From: a virus
Strand: one strand, 5' to 3'
IMG/VR virus record: IMGVR_UViG_3300037586_001996
Coordinates: 1-20,281 of that record
DNA: 20,281 nucleotides
Positions 1 through 8,754 of the stretch are shown here, piece after piece (positions within the stretch are counted from its first letter, which is position 1; the number at the start of each line of letters is the position of its first letter). The position numbers were made by a program, and so were the translations under genes. A model generated the notes under the pieces. It was not told where the DNA came from. It worked only from the letters and a program-made list of their open reading frames with translations, and did no database searches.

Positions 1-664
1 AGTCGACGGTGATGTCTGCGTCTGTCGAGGTCTCAACATTGAGAACCAGGGTTGTCGGAGCACTGCCCGCGCCTAACTGAAAATCCGTGCCCGCGTCGTC
101 GGTGAAGTACAGCTCGTTGGGCGAGGCTGTGTTCACCCAAATTTGCCCATACGCGGCCGTGTCTCCGTCGGCGTCTGCCTTCTCTTTGAGGAAGATGGAT
201 CCCTCTCCCTGGATTCTGCCAGCGAACGTGGCCTTCTTGTTGGAGTCGAGCTTCAGAACGCTCGTCTGGCTTGCGTTGCCATCGGTGGTGTAGAAATACA
301 GCGCCGCCCCATTCTCGGCGTTATTCCACGCGGCATCCGTCAGCACCTCGATGCGAGCACCGACTGTCTGGGTTCCGCTGGTATCTTCAGCACCAGTGAA
401 CTCGATGACTCCAAGTCTGTGGCTGTCGCCCATGGCTGCGCCATCGTTGGCAGACAGCCTCAGGGCGCCTCCAGTGTTGGCGCTGCTCGTCGTGGTGTCG
501 TGAACATCAAGCTGAACGCCTGGGCTTCCCGTGCCGACACCAACCCGGTTGTTGGTCTCATCGACCACAATCGTGGTTCCATCAATCTCCAGGTCTGCAG
601 AGACGATCTTGTCAGAGGTGACAATGCCAGCACCACCGGAAAAGCTTGGACTTGTAACGCCCAT
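1..664 (-). CDS. Tail or head fibre protein, N-terminal part (3' end cut by window edge)
   Basis: This frame opens at ATG (664-662) and stays open to the left edge, giving 221 codons of a longer gene. The first residues read MGVTSPSFSGGAGIVTSDKI. A motif NNRVGVGTGSPGVQLDV follows at residues 38-54; this NNRVGIGT-SP-LDV pattern is typical of trimeric phage fibres and bacterial adhesins. From about residue 172 comes YGQIWVNTASPNELYFTDDA, a segment I associate with structural and fibre proteins of marine phages. Composition is rich in Gly, Thr, Asp and Ala, with no signal peptide or membrane segment. A strong GGGAGG Shine-Dalgarno lies about 9 bases before the start, and the start overlaps the upstream stop by one base (TGATG). 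The probable role is host attachment or capsid decoration. Fibre-type protein is fairly sure; its place on the virion is inferred. Confidence 0.72.
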   Translation of the reverse strand, partial: MGVTSPSFSGGAGIVTSDKIVSADLEIDGTTIVVDETNNRVGVGTGSPGVQLDVHDTTTSSANTGGALRLSANDGAAMGDSHRLGVIEFTGAEDTSGTQTVGARIEVLTDAAWNNAENGAALYFYTTDGNASQTSVLKLDSNKKATFAGRIQGEGSIFLKEKADADGDTAAYGQIWVNTASPNELYFTDDAGTDFQLGAGSAPTTLVLNVETSTDADITVD

Positions 665-1056
665 CAGTTTGCCCCTCCCTTCACGAGTTGGACGATGAGG
701 GCGTATTTCGCGTCGTTGTCACTGCCGGTGTTGAAGCCAGGTCTCATGTAGATCTTGCCATCACTGTCAGACCGAATGGGAACCGGCGCGGCGTAGATGG
801 TGTGAACCTTGGTGCCCACCGCTACGCCAGTGCTGTAGGCTACGAGCTCGTCGATGTCACCAGTAGTCCAGGTGGCAGACCGGCCAAGCTCCAGGCTGTA
901 GGTCGCAGCAGTGCCACCAGTCCGCACGAAGTGGAACTTGTGCAGCAGGTACGTCCTGGCCTCAGGCACAGGCAGTTGGATGGTTGTCTCCTCGCTGGTG
1001 CCCACGTTTGTGAGGGTTCCAGACACCCTGCGGTAGATTACATCTTTAGAACTCAT
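664..1056 (-). CDS. Small beta-rich virion structural protein (unknown function)
   Basis: This 130-residue protein has no domain I can name. The sequence alternates short beta-type segments (for example residues near YLLHKFHFVRTGG and YALIVQLVKGG) with Gly/Thr/Ser-rich turns, and has no cysteine, signal peptide or membrane helix, which suggests a compact jelly-roll or beta-sandwich. The ATG at 1056-1054 has a good GGAGG Shine-Dalgarno seven bases upstream. It lies between the giant ejection protein gene and a fibre gene and is coupled to the fibre by a one-base stop/start overlap. That position suggests a fibre-associated, tail-tip or head-decoration protein, but this is inference from context only. 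Confidence 0.62.
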   Translation of the reverse strand: MSSKDVIYRRVSGTLTNVGTSEETTIQLPVPEARTYLLHKFHFVRTGGTAATYSLELGRSATWTTGDIDELVAYSTGVAVGTKVHTIYAAPVPIRSDSDGKIYMRPGFNTGSDNDAKYALIVQLVKGGAN

Positions 1057-1081
1057 GAGAGCCTCCGTGGAAAGATTAACA

Positions 1082-4000
1082 TCAAGGCAGTGCCTCGCGA
1101 GCCATGGTCCTTAGTTCGCGCTCTACTTTCTGTAGGGCTCGCAGCCTTATCCTTGCCTCTGACGAGGAGTTCATGGCTGTCTGCAGGTTCAGAGCGTGCA
1201 TCATTGGGCTTGGTTCTGCCAGGCCTTTCATCTCTGCGCCCTCTGGTGCCGCGCCAGCAGCAATGGATGTCTTGGCGATGTCGTCTACAGTCCGCATGAT
1301 GCCAAGCCTGGTCAGGGCATAGGTATACAAGAGGTACTCGTTGTAGGACTTTTTGTTCTTGAACCGGAACTGCATCCCATGGAAGGTGGGATCACCAGGA
1401 CGGCGGCGGTCTAGGGCCACCGGTTCAACTTGGAAGAAGTTGGTAAAGTCGGTCCACGCCCCAAACCGCATCAGTGCTGCCACTTGGTGAGGCGGCACGT
1501 AGCCGGCGCCCTTCTCGTCTGGCCCGTAGTTAATCATCTCCTGGAGGAATCGAACCTCTGGGGTAAACATTGTCTCGCTCATCCCCTCCCACATGCCGGC
1601 AGCGGTAGGCTCAATGCCCTGCCTCCAGTTCATCACCCACATGCTGACGTTCACAATGTCGTTGAACGACTCAAGCCCTGGGTTGCCAGGGCCATACACC
1701 CCGCTCTGTGCCACCCGGTCGAACGTGGGGCCCATCACCGAGTACAGCCTGCTCTTGTGGTAGTCCTTGTCGTAGGCCCAACTACGTGAGTGCTGGTGCT
1801 GGTAGGCGTGCCACGCTGTCATCTGCCGCAGTCTGTTGCCCCCGCGCAGGAGCTCATCAATGACCTCTGAGAACATCTGCCTGCGGAAAGCCCAGAAGAG
1901 CACATACCTCGAGACGACTTCCTTCTCGGCTTTATGGACCGCGCCGTAGTCGAGCAGTACATTCTGAGCCATCTTGGCTGCCTCAAGCTCTGACTTGCCC
2001 TCCTTGAGCGCGCCGATGAAGATGTTCTTCCTCCAGTAGTTGTCCGTCGTTTCGGCAAACTGGTTCCAAAAGTTCTTGTTGCGCGGATCAATCCACTTCC
2101 TCACCTCGGTTCGCTTGGCCACGGCGGCAAGGTTCTTATCGACCTTGGCTGTCCGCATGATGCCTTCGATGACAGCGTCATGAAACTCATAGCTGACCTG
2201 CGAGAACTTCACGTTGTTTCTGGCAATGGCGTCTTCGAGCCCACGCCTTGTCCACTTGATGCCGTTGTCAGACAGGAAGACAACCTCGTCACCCTTCGCC
2301 CCGAACTTCACTGCCGCCCAGTTGAGCAGGCTGTTGGCCTTGAGATCTACACCGAGAGCCATCCCAGCACCACGCCACCCGCTGGTCATGGCAGCGATAG
2401 CCGGAGCCGTAAACGCGTTGAGCCCGTGGAACCGGGTAATGGGTGTGACTACACCACCGAGCATCCCAGAGATGGTGACGCGCCTCATGGTGTTCGCCAA
2501 AGAGTGGACCGACCTCCAGGCGAGGCTTACGAATTCCTCGTTGCCCGTGTATCGCAGGCTCTGCAGGGCATCATCGAGACCACCAGAGGCTACTGCCTTC
2601 TGCAGTCTGCCAGCGAGATCGGCATAGTCGGGACCGTGCATGAACGCCACGTCCTTGCCGGCCTCCATCCCAAAGATCTGTGGCTTAAGACCAACCGGAA
2701 TCTCTGTGACCTTGCGGCCCGACGTGAAGCCCCAAGACCGCAACAACCCCTGTGCCTGGATGTCTGCGTCGGTGGCTATGGTCTTCCACATGATGTCCTT
2801 GAGCGCCTTGGCTGCAACGTCCAGGCTCTCCTTTGGTACGCCAGCCTCCTTGAGCATGCCCCTAAGGAAGTCGTCATCAAGCAGCTGGCCCACCCCGCCC
2901 ATCATCTGGTTCACGTCTTGGGGCACGGCATACAGATCGTTCGTTGCTATCTTCCGCTCGAAGGCCTGCTTGACCAGGTGTAGCCTCTGGTCTGAGGTCA
3001 TAAGGGCGGCGATGTTCCGCATGATGTTGTTGGCCGAGCTTGCAACCATGTCCTCAGTCGTCTTCACTACAGCCTTTGCCGCGCTCTCTGCCGAGTGGAA
3101 GTACTGAAGGTCGGGGGGGCGGGCCGCGCCATATTTCCCCTCTTGGTTAATGAGGCGCCGCGCCTGGTTTAGGGCGCCGTCTGAGAGAGTCTTGCCCGAG
3201 GCGACAAGTGCGCGAAGCGCTGTTGCCCGCTTAACTCTCTCGGCCAAGTCTGCAGGGGGCTTTGCCTTCTTGGCCCGCTTTGCGTATTCACCAAGCAATT
3301 TATCGAAGACGGTTAGCCTGTCTGCCTTGAGAACTGCCGGATTGGGAACCCCCGGCGCTACACCTGGAGTGCTTCGTACAGGGATGTGCCCTTTGAGTTC
3401 CTTCTCGATCATCTTCAGCGTTTCTTTGCTCTTGTACTCAAGAGGGTGGTGAAGCTGAACCTTGAAGGCTGGGTTGGTCTCCACCAGCCTTGCCACTTCC
3501 GCGCGTACCATCTTCTGGGCTTTCTGCTCTGCAGCAAACGCGGCAAACGCAGCGAAGATGTTGTCGCTCGCTGCTGGGTCTCCGATCTTTTTGGCCCAAG
3601 GCCCAGTCTTCAGACCAGCCTCCTGCAGTAGCGGAGAGTCCTTCCTGAGCTTACCCAGGAACTTCCTAAAGTTATCCGGGGTCAGCCTTTTTATGCCCTT
3701 GATTGTCCCCGCCTTTGGGTCAAGGCCAAGGGCAAGCTTGATGGCTGCGTCTGTAATGTCGCTGTTCCCAAAGAACTTGGCAGTGATGTCCTTCCACCCA
3801 AGGAAGGTCTGCGTGTCTTTTGGTGCCCCCTTGATGTTCGTCTCAACAGACTTGACCGCGTCATCAATGATGTCCTGTATCGCGTGCTCTGCTGCCTTCT
3901 CTCTGCTGAGGCCCTTGGCAAGGTACCCCTTCTGCTTCGCAATGATGTCAGCGTTGAGGTCTGCCACGACATTGACCAGCCTGGCGTTGGTGGCCTCCAT

Positions 4001-6559
4001 GAACTCACCCACAACGGCGGGCGTGCGGGCTGCGTCATAGTTGAATCGGGTGCCCGTTTTGCCGCGAGCAAGCCACGACTTTGTTCCTTCCCACATGCTG
4101 AGCCTTGGGGCGAACTTCTCTCCAGCCTCGAGTCCAGTGCGTGTTGCCAGCTGGATGATCTCGTCGGCAGTCCGCATGGTTTGGATGCGCCTGCCTTGTG
4201 GTTCCATGGCGGCTGACCGCGCCCGGCCTGCCCACTGGAGCTCAACCGAGTCGTTAATCATGTTGCGGATGACCCTGCCTTGAATCTCCGCATGAACCCG
4301 GTGGTAGTCAATCTCGTGCAGGGGCTTACCTTTCCTGAGCCCATTCACGATGCCGGTCCAGACCTTCGACTGCTTCACCGCTTCTGGGCCAAGCGCGGTG
4401 ACGAGGTGATTGGCGACAACGATGGGGTTCTTGAAGGCGCGAACCGGACCAACCGCATCGTGCTCCAGGATGCCGACCACCCGCTTGGTGACATCTGGGC
4501 CAATGGTGTCCCACGCCTTCTTCGTGAGGATGGTTCGCCCCTGAAGGACGGTCTCACCAAAGAGCCTGGGGGCCCAGTCGAGCAGGTCGCCACGCACAGA
4601 GTTGGACGCCACCATGGATAAGGCCTGGGTCTCGATGTCGATTGCTGGTGAGCCCTTCATGCCCACCCTGACCAGTTCGTTTGCATAGCGACCGGCTTGA
4701 GCGCCAATGGGGGTGATGGGCCCGCCGGCCTTGGTGGAAGTCGCCCCAATCTCAAGAGCGCGTTGAACCGGACGTGAGAGCTTTTTGGTTGAAGCCAGGA
4801 ACTGCATCTTCCCTACGTGCTTACGCAGTTCGTAGACCATCGTTTTCCGGCTGATGTTCCCAGCGTCGTCGGTCGCCTTTACCAGCGCGTTCTTTACGAT
4901 TGGCGACCGGGCGACCAGGCCAAGCTCTTTGCCGCTGACGTATCTGCCCGTGCCACCCGAGATGTGTCGAAGAGCCACCTGTGGAGTCACCGTGGTGTCG
5001 GCCACTGCGTCACCGAGAACCCGCGCTGTCTGCAGAGCGTTGGTCCCACCCTCGAACGTGTCCACTCCAGGCACGTTGTGCAAGACCTTGCGTGCCGCCC
5101 AATCTGCGTGCTTGGCCCGGAGGATGATCATGGGGTCAGCCATAGCCTCGGCCACCCGCGCTGCCTTGCTTGCGCCGTTGGCAAGAGCGGTGCCCCTGGC
5201 AAGGCGCTCGGTGTACCTGGCTGTAGAGGCCGCTGCCTTCAGTGGGGCGTGGGCCACCTTAAACGGCGCGGAGATGGGGATGGCAATCTCTGCCCCAAGC
5301 CCAATCCACCATGGGGCGTTGGGGAATCCAAGCTTCTCCCAGCTCTCTTGGTATCTGTCCAGGGTCATCAGATCGTCACCAATCATGCGGCCCTGAGCGA
5401 TGGAGTAGGCGATGTCCCGCAGGATGTCATCAGTCTCAATCGCTGGGCGTTCCTGGTCTGCCCATGTTCTTGTAGACGGCTGAAAGGGTAGGGGCAGGCC
5501 ACCGACATAGGGGGCGTCCTTGTACCAGTCGGGCGCCATCTGCCACATCTTGTATGCGCGGTCTTCAGGGTCAAGAGGCCTGCCACCTTCGTCCATCTCC
5601 CAAGTGGCCCACTGGGCGACCGGGTCAGCGATGAACCGCAGGGTTCCAACGAGGTCGCGCAGCCCTGTAGCGAACATGCTCTCAGTGATTGTGCCCGGGG
5701 CGTGCCGCTCCCCCTGTGTCTCTACGATGCTCTCCATCGCCCACTTAAAGGCTGGAGACGCGCCATCCTTTAGGGCTTGCCAGTTGTCGCGCTCCTCATT
5801 GTAGAGCTCTGGGGCGATGTCCTTGACCCACTCCATCCAAAGTTGCTGGCCAAGGGCCTCAATGTCGGTGGTGTTTGGGTCTGGGTCTACACCAATCTTG
5901 CGTCGGTAGACCCTGGTTGCTGACGCGATCCAGTCCCCCTTGTCGCGCTTGAGCCTCTCATGGTACTTGTCCATCTTCAGCAGTTCGCGCTGGTCCCCTT
6001 GGTATTCGTCTGGGATTAGCGGGTCGATCAGTTCAAGCTGCTCTTCACGCCACGCCCTGGAGCGGACAACCTCCTCGTTACGCTGCTTGACCCGTTCTGC
6101 TGACTGCAAAACCTGTGGCCTAAACGCCTCGCGAACAGCCTCGAGACCGCTGAGCTCTTCAATCCTCTTCTTCGAGGCGTAGGGCTGCAGGCGCTGATGG
6201 ACATCGACTGCCTTAGCGGTGGCCTTGGCTACAGAACGGCGGGCCTTTTCTGCTGCCGCACCTGGGTCAGTAAACCCCAACTGCATGTTGTTGAGGGTCT
6301 CCTGCTTGACGGCTTGCTCGTACAGGTTCTCCCTCTCCCTTTCGGGGGTGTATGGAAGCTCCATCTCGGGCAAGGCACCAGCCCTTGGGGCCGTGCCTGG
6401 GGTTGGTCCTGTGCGCTCAATCTTTGTGGGGTAGACCGGCCGAGCGGGGGGCGGGGGCTCCTCCACAATCATGGTGTTCTTGGCTGCGTCTGCCTGCTCG
6501 GAGCCGTACATCTCCCTAAAGTATTCGACACGCTCCAGCTGCTCGGGAGTCAGAGTCAT
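1082..6559 (-). CDS. Giant internal virion / DNA-ejection protein (1825 aa)
   Basis: This is the largest gene in the window. The protein is mostly helical, with a Pro-rich stretch near residues 35-60 and Ala/Lys/Arg-rich helices after it. A hydrophobic amphipathic segment begins with WWIGLG at residues 417-422. Near the C-terminus, from D1537, comes DYGAVHKAEKEVVSRY followed by VLFWAFRRQ. I recognise this from very large proteins of environmental phages, where an aromatic-rich (D)YG-E-PFxxFxR block recurs. No polymerase, nuclease or peptidase motif was visible. The start ATG shares a base with the stop of the transglycosylase-bearing gene upstream (TAATG). As third and largest gene in a small-middle-large series after the tail genes, it matches T7 gp16 in position. 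It would be packaged in the head and injected to form part of the DNA-translocation channel. Virion location is probable; the mechanism is inferred. Confidence 0.68.
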   Translation of the reverse strand: MTLTPEQLERVEYFREMYGSEQADAAKNTMIVEEPPPPARPVYPTKIERTGPTPGTAPRAGALPEMELPYTPERERENLYEQAVKQETLNNMQLGFTDPGAAAEKARRSVAKATAKAVDVHQRLQPYASKKRIEELSGLEAVREAFRPQVLQSAERVKQRNEEVVRSRAWREEQLELIDPLIPDEYQGDQRELLKMDKYHERLKRDKGDWIASATRVYRRKIGVDPDPNTTDIEALGQQLWMEWVKDIAPELYNEERDNWQALKDGASPAFKWAMESIVETQGERHAPGTITESMFATGLRDLVGTLRFIADPVAQWATWEMDEGGRPLDPEDRAYKMWQMAPDWYKDAPYVGGLPLPFQPSTRTWADQERPAIETDDILRDIAYSIAQGRMIGDDLMTLDRYQESWEKLGFPNAPWWIGLGAEIAIPISAPFKVAHAPLKAAASTARYTERLARGTALANGASKAARVAEAMADPMIILRAKHADWAARKVLHNVPGVDTFEGGTNALQTARVLGDAVADTTVTPQVALRHISGGTGRYVSGKELGLVARSPIVKNALVKATDDAGNISRKTMVYELRKHVGKMQFLASTKKLSRPVQRALEIGATSTKAGGPITPIGAQAGRYANELVRVGMKGSPAIDIETQALSMVASNSVRGDLLDWAPRLFGETVLQGRTILTKKAWDTIGPDVTKRVVGILEHDAVGPVRAFKNPIVVANHLVTALGPEAVKQSKVWTGIVNGLRKGKPLHEIDYHRVHAEIQGRVIRNMINDSVELQWAGRARSAAMEPQGRRIQTMRTADEIIQLATRTGLEAGEKFAPRLSMWEGTKSWLARGKTGTRFNYDAARTPAVVGEFMEATNARLVNVVADLNADIIAKQKGYLAKGLSREKAAEHAIQDIIDDAVKSVETNIKGAPKDTQTFLGWKDITAKFFGNSDITDAAIKLALGLDPKAGTIKGIKRLTPDNFRKFLGKLRKDSPLLQEAGLKTGPWAKKIGDPAASDNIFAAFAAFAAEQKAQKMVRAEVARLVETNPAFKVQLHHPLEYKSKETLKMIEKELKGHIPVRSTPGVAPGVPNPAVLKADRLTVFDKLLGEYAKRAKKAKPPADLAERVKRATALRALVASGKTLSDGALNQARRLINQEGKYGAARPPDLQYFHSAESAAKAVVKTTEDMVASSANNIMRNIAALMTSDQRLHLVKQAFERKIATNDLYAVPQDVNQMMGGVGQLLDDDFLRGMLKEAGVPKESLDVAAKALKDIMWKTIATDADIQAQGLLRSWGFTSGRKVTEIPVGLKPQIFGMEAGKDVAFMHGPDYADLAGRLQKAVASGGLDDALQSLRYTGNEEFVSLAWRSVHSLANTMRRVTISGMLGGVVTPITRFHGLNAFTAPAIAAMTSGWRGAGMALGVDLKANSLLNWAAVKFGAKGDEVVFLSDNGIKWTRRGLEDAIARNNVKFSQVSYEFHDAVIEGIMRTAKVDKNLAAVAKRTEVRKWIDPRNKNFWNQFAETTDNYWRKNIFIGALKEGKSELEAAKMAQNVLLDYGAVHKAEKEVVSRYVLFWAFRRQMFSEVIDELLRGGNRLRQMTAWHAYQHQHSRSWAYDKDYHKSRLYSVMGPTFDRVAQSGVYGPGNPGLESFNDIVNVSMWVMNWRQGIEPTAAGMWEGMSETMFTPEVRFLQEMINYGPDEKGAGYVPPHQVAALMRFGAWTDFTNFFQVEPVALDRRRPGDPTFHGMQFRFKNKKSYNEYLLYTYALTRLGIMRTVDDIAKTSIAAGAAPEGAEMKGLAEPSPMMHALNLQTAMNSSSEARIRLRALQKVERELRTMAREALP

Positions 6560-8754
6560 TACCTTTGTATCCGTCCAGCCATGGGCGTTATCCGCGCGGT
6601 TCCTGGCTCAAGAATCTCGTCAAAGACCTGCGCCTCGGTAGGGGTCAGTGGGGCCCCGGCGGCGGACCCCGAGGTTTGCATTGGTTGGGTGAAAAACGAT
6701 GGTAGCCCACCACCACCACCAGTGGCTGCCCCGGCAGGGTAGACAGCCCTCGGTTGCTGGAGGGCGGCAGTCATGCCTGCGGCGGCGCCATATCCAACCT
6801 GCGGAATAACCTGTGGTGGTGGAACCGTGGTGACAACCTGTTGTTGTGGAACCGTGGCGACAACCTGTGGTTGCGGGGCAGCAGCGACAACCTGTGGCTG
6901 TGGAGCCGGGGCCACCACCTGCGGTGGTGGGGCGGGGGCCTCGAGCCTTGCTTTTTGAGCCACGAATGCCGGGTGCTCGTCTGCTGTTTCCCATCCTTGG
7001 TTGCGCACGCTTGCCGCCTTGCCCAGGCGATAGCCGGGCTGGCCCAGTGCTGCGGGCTGGAAGACCGCTATGCTCAGGTCGTACTGGCTCTGAATCTTGG
7101 ACCCATCGGGGTCCCACATATCGAAGTATTGGCCGGCTAAAGCGACCTGCTCTTCTGCTGTCATGCTGAGCAGAGACTGCCTATTGAGTCCCATCTCACC
7201 AAGTGTTGTATCTGTGAACTGGATCAACCCGTGTGCGTCACCAAACTGGTTTGGCTCGGTGGGGTCAAACGAACCATCAGTCTCGGCGTTAATGAGGTTG
7301 GCCCACCAATAGGGGTGATGCCCCCTGGCTGTGGCCTCGCGCACAATGGTGTTGGCCAGCGTTGGCGAGATGCCGTAGGCGCTCTGAATCTCACCAGCCA
7401 ATGGGCCACCAAGCCCAGGCTCTGGCGGAAGGCCCGCCTCCTCAAGAAACTGTGGGTCCATACCAGTGAATCTTCCTGGGTCCTGCTGGTACTTCTCAAA
7501 GGGCATACCAACATCTCCTTCAGGTTCGACTCCAGGCGTGTACGCCATCGCGTCTTCTTCTTTGGTCATAAGGGCGAAGAGGTGGTCGAGCGCCTTGCTG
7601 CGTAACTCTTGGTCGCCGTCTGCCCACTGGCCGATGATGTTTGCCGCACCCGGAATGGTTCCAATGGCGCCATTCCTAAACATGTCGTAGACCTGCTGGC
7701 CCATCGTCGCGGCACTGCTCTTGTCTTTCGTTAGATCCTTGCCGCTCTTTGCGAGGGCACCACCACGAACGGACGCCTCAAACCGAATCTTCTCCTCGTC
7801 GGTGAGTCCCTCCATCATCATCTCGGTGGGCCCCTTGCTGATGGGCATGCCGTAGTAATACTCAGCCTGCCTGCGGCGAACGTCTCGCTCTGTGAAGGGC
7901 TCGGTAAGGGCTTGCCTCTGGCCTTGAAGCTTGGCAATCCTTGCGTCCACCCTGGCCAGGGAGTCCCTCCGCATCTGAAGCTGGTCGGGTGTAAGTTGCT
8001 CGTCTGGGGCAGCCGCTATGAGCGCAGCGTCAGCATTGAACAGCCCTCCGGGGCCCACCGCCCCAGTTACAAAGGCGTCCCTGTCGTACCGCTTGTCGTT
8101 ACGCAGGTTCTCTGGCAGAAGGTCCCAGGAATTTAAGCCGCGCTCAGCGAAAATTCCAGAGCTTGCGACTATGCGGCGAATCTCATCCTGCTTGATGTCT
8201 GCATCAGCAGCGAGAGCCTTTGAATAGATGAGCTCAATAAAGTCTACCCCCTCGTTTTGAAGCTGCTGTCTGCCCAGCTTTCCCGTGCCAAGGTACTGAG
8301 TAACTTCTGGGTCCGCGAACATGTCCTGTATCTGTCTTGTAAGCTTCTCCTCCCATCCCGTATAGCCAGCCGTGGTACCTCTAAGTGTGTCATCAAGCTC
8401 GGTCGCAAGGCGTGTCAGTGCAGTCCCAAGGGCTTGGTTGTCCCAGCGGTCTGTGTAGGCCTCCTCTGCCTTTGCGAGGGCGATTCTTCGCTCTGAGTGC
8501 TCCTTCTGTGCCCGATCTAAAGCCTTGTTCGCCTCCACCATTCGCTTGGTGGCTTGCTCTCCCGAGGTCACGCCGCTGTAGACCGAGGCTATTCCTTCCA
8601 GCCTCTTAATCTCGTCGCTAATGTACCCAGCCCGAACCTCGTTGCTCTTCCACAGGGCTTCGAAGTCCCGCCCTGCAGCGGTGTAGTCGTTGGCGGCACG
8701 CTGCATGTTGAGCGTCTGGTAGGTACCAAGGTAGTTCTGTGCGTTGGTTGTCAT
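6559..8754 (-). CDS. Internal virion protein with lytic-transglycosylase domain (731 aa)
   Basis: The first 330 residues are helical and charged (Ala, Glu, Arg, Gln), suggesting coiled coils. A Gly/Ala/Ile-rich stretch lies near residues 355-378. Residues about 455-560 resemble a lysozyme-like transglycosylase: LINAETDGSFDP contains the likely catalytic E491, and AHGLIQFTDTTLGEMG (507-522) matches the conserved G-L-x-Q-F block after the catalytic Glu in SLT-type enzymes. It would cut peptidoglycan glycan strands locally during DNA entry. Five 9-residue repeats ending in QVV or QVI (606-650) form a Pro/Gln-rich linker before a Gly-rich tail. The start overlaps the upstream stop by four bases (ATGA). 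In T7 this enzyme sits in the largest ejection protein, gp16; here it is in the middle one. The lack of a signal peptide and the position between two ejection-type genes argue against a free endolysin. Confidence 0.78.
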   Translation of the reverse strand: MTTNAQNYLGTYQTLNMQRAANDYTAAGRDFEALWKSNEVRAGYISDEIKRLEGIASVYSGVTSGEQATKRMVEANKALDRAQKEHSERRIALAKAEEAYTDRWDNQALGTALTRLATELDDTLRGTTAGYTGWEEKLTRQIQDMFADPEVTQYLGTGKLGRQQLQNEGVDFIELIYSKALAADADIKQDEIRRIVASSGIFAERGLNSWDLLPENLRNDKRYDRDAFVTGAVGPGGLFNADAALIAAAPDEQLTPDQLQMRRDSLARVDARIAKLQGQRQALTEPFTERDVRRRQAEYYYGMPISKGPTEMMMEGLTDEEKIRFEASVRGGALAKSGKDLTKDKSSAATMGQQVYDMFRNGAIGTIPGAANIIGQWADGDQELRSKALDHLFALMTKEEDAMAYTPGVEPEGDVGMPFEKYQQDPGRFTGMDPQFLEEAGLPPEPGLGGPLAGEIQSAYGISPTLANTIVREATARGHHPYWWANLINAETDGSFDPTEPNQFGDAHGLIQFTDTTLGEMGLNRQSLLSMTAEEQVALAGQYFDMWDPDGSKIQSQYDLSIAVFQPAALGQPGYRLGKAASVRNQGWETADEHPAFVAQKARLEAPAPPPQVVAPAPQPQVVAAAPQPQVVATVPQQQVVTTVPPPQVIPQVGYGAAAGMTAALQQPRAVYPAGAATGGGGGLPSFFTQPMQTSGSAAGAPLTPTEAQVFDEILEPGTARITPMAGRIQR
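6805..6939 (-). repeat. Five tandem 27-base repeats encoding a Pro-Gln-Val linker
   Basis: Read on the minus strand, five in-frame 27-base units encode APAPPPQVV, APAPQPQVV, AAAPQPQVV, ATVPQQQVV and TTVPPPQVI, residues 606-650 of the 731-residue protein. CAGGTTGTC recurs in the middle units and CAGGTGGTG or CAGGTTATT at the ends. The last three residues are nearly fixed while the first three drift. The array probably forms an extended flexible spacer between the transglycosylase domain and the C-terminal tail. Confidence 0.88.

Noticed and set aside
143-1299. Two plus-strand open frames of about 200 codons
   Set aside because: They are antisense to the fibre and small structural genes; the minus-strand frames show recognisable motifs and good Shine-Dalgarno sites.
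1082-6559. Idea that the giant protein is a virion RNA polymerase as in N4
   Set aside because: No T7/N4-type polymerase motifs were seen, the protein is about half the N4 length, and the C-terminal module fits large ejection-type proteins better.
6805-6939. CRISPR-like or regulatory DNA repeat
   Set aside because: The repeat is in frame, continuous without spacers, and fully explained as a coding repeat.
6773-6958. Cysteine- and glycine-rich plus-strand frame with TTCGCG-type peptide repeats
   Set aside because: It is the antisense reading of the Pro-Gln-Val tandem repeat and has no independent support.
6559-8754. Idea that the transglycosylase gene is the phage endolysin
   Set aside because: The domain is in the interior of a 731-residue protein between two ejection-type genes, with no holin nearby and no signal or anchor sequence.
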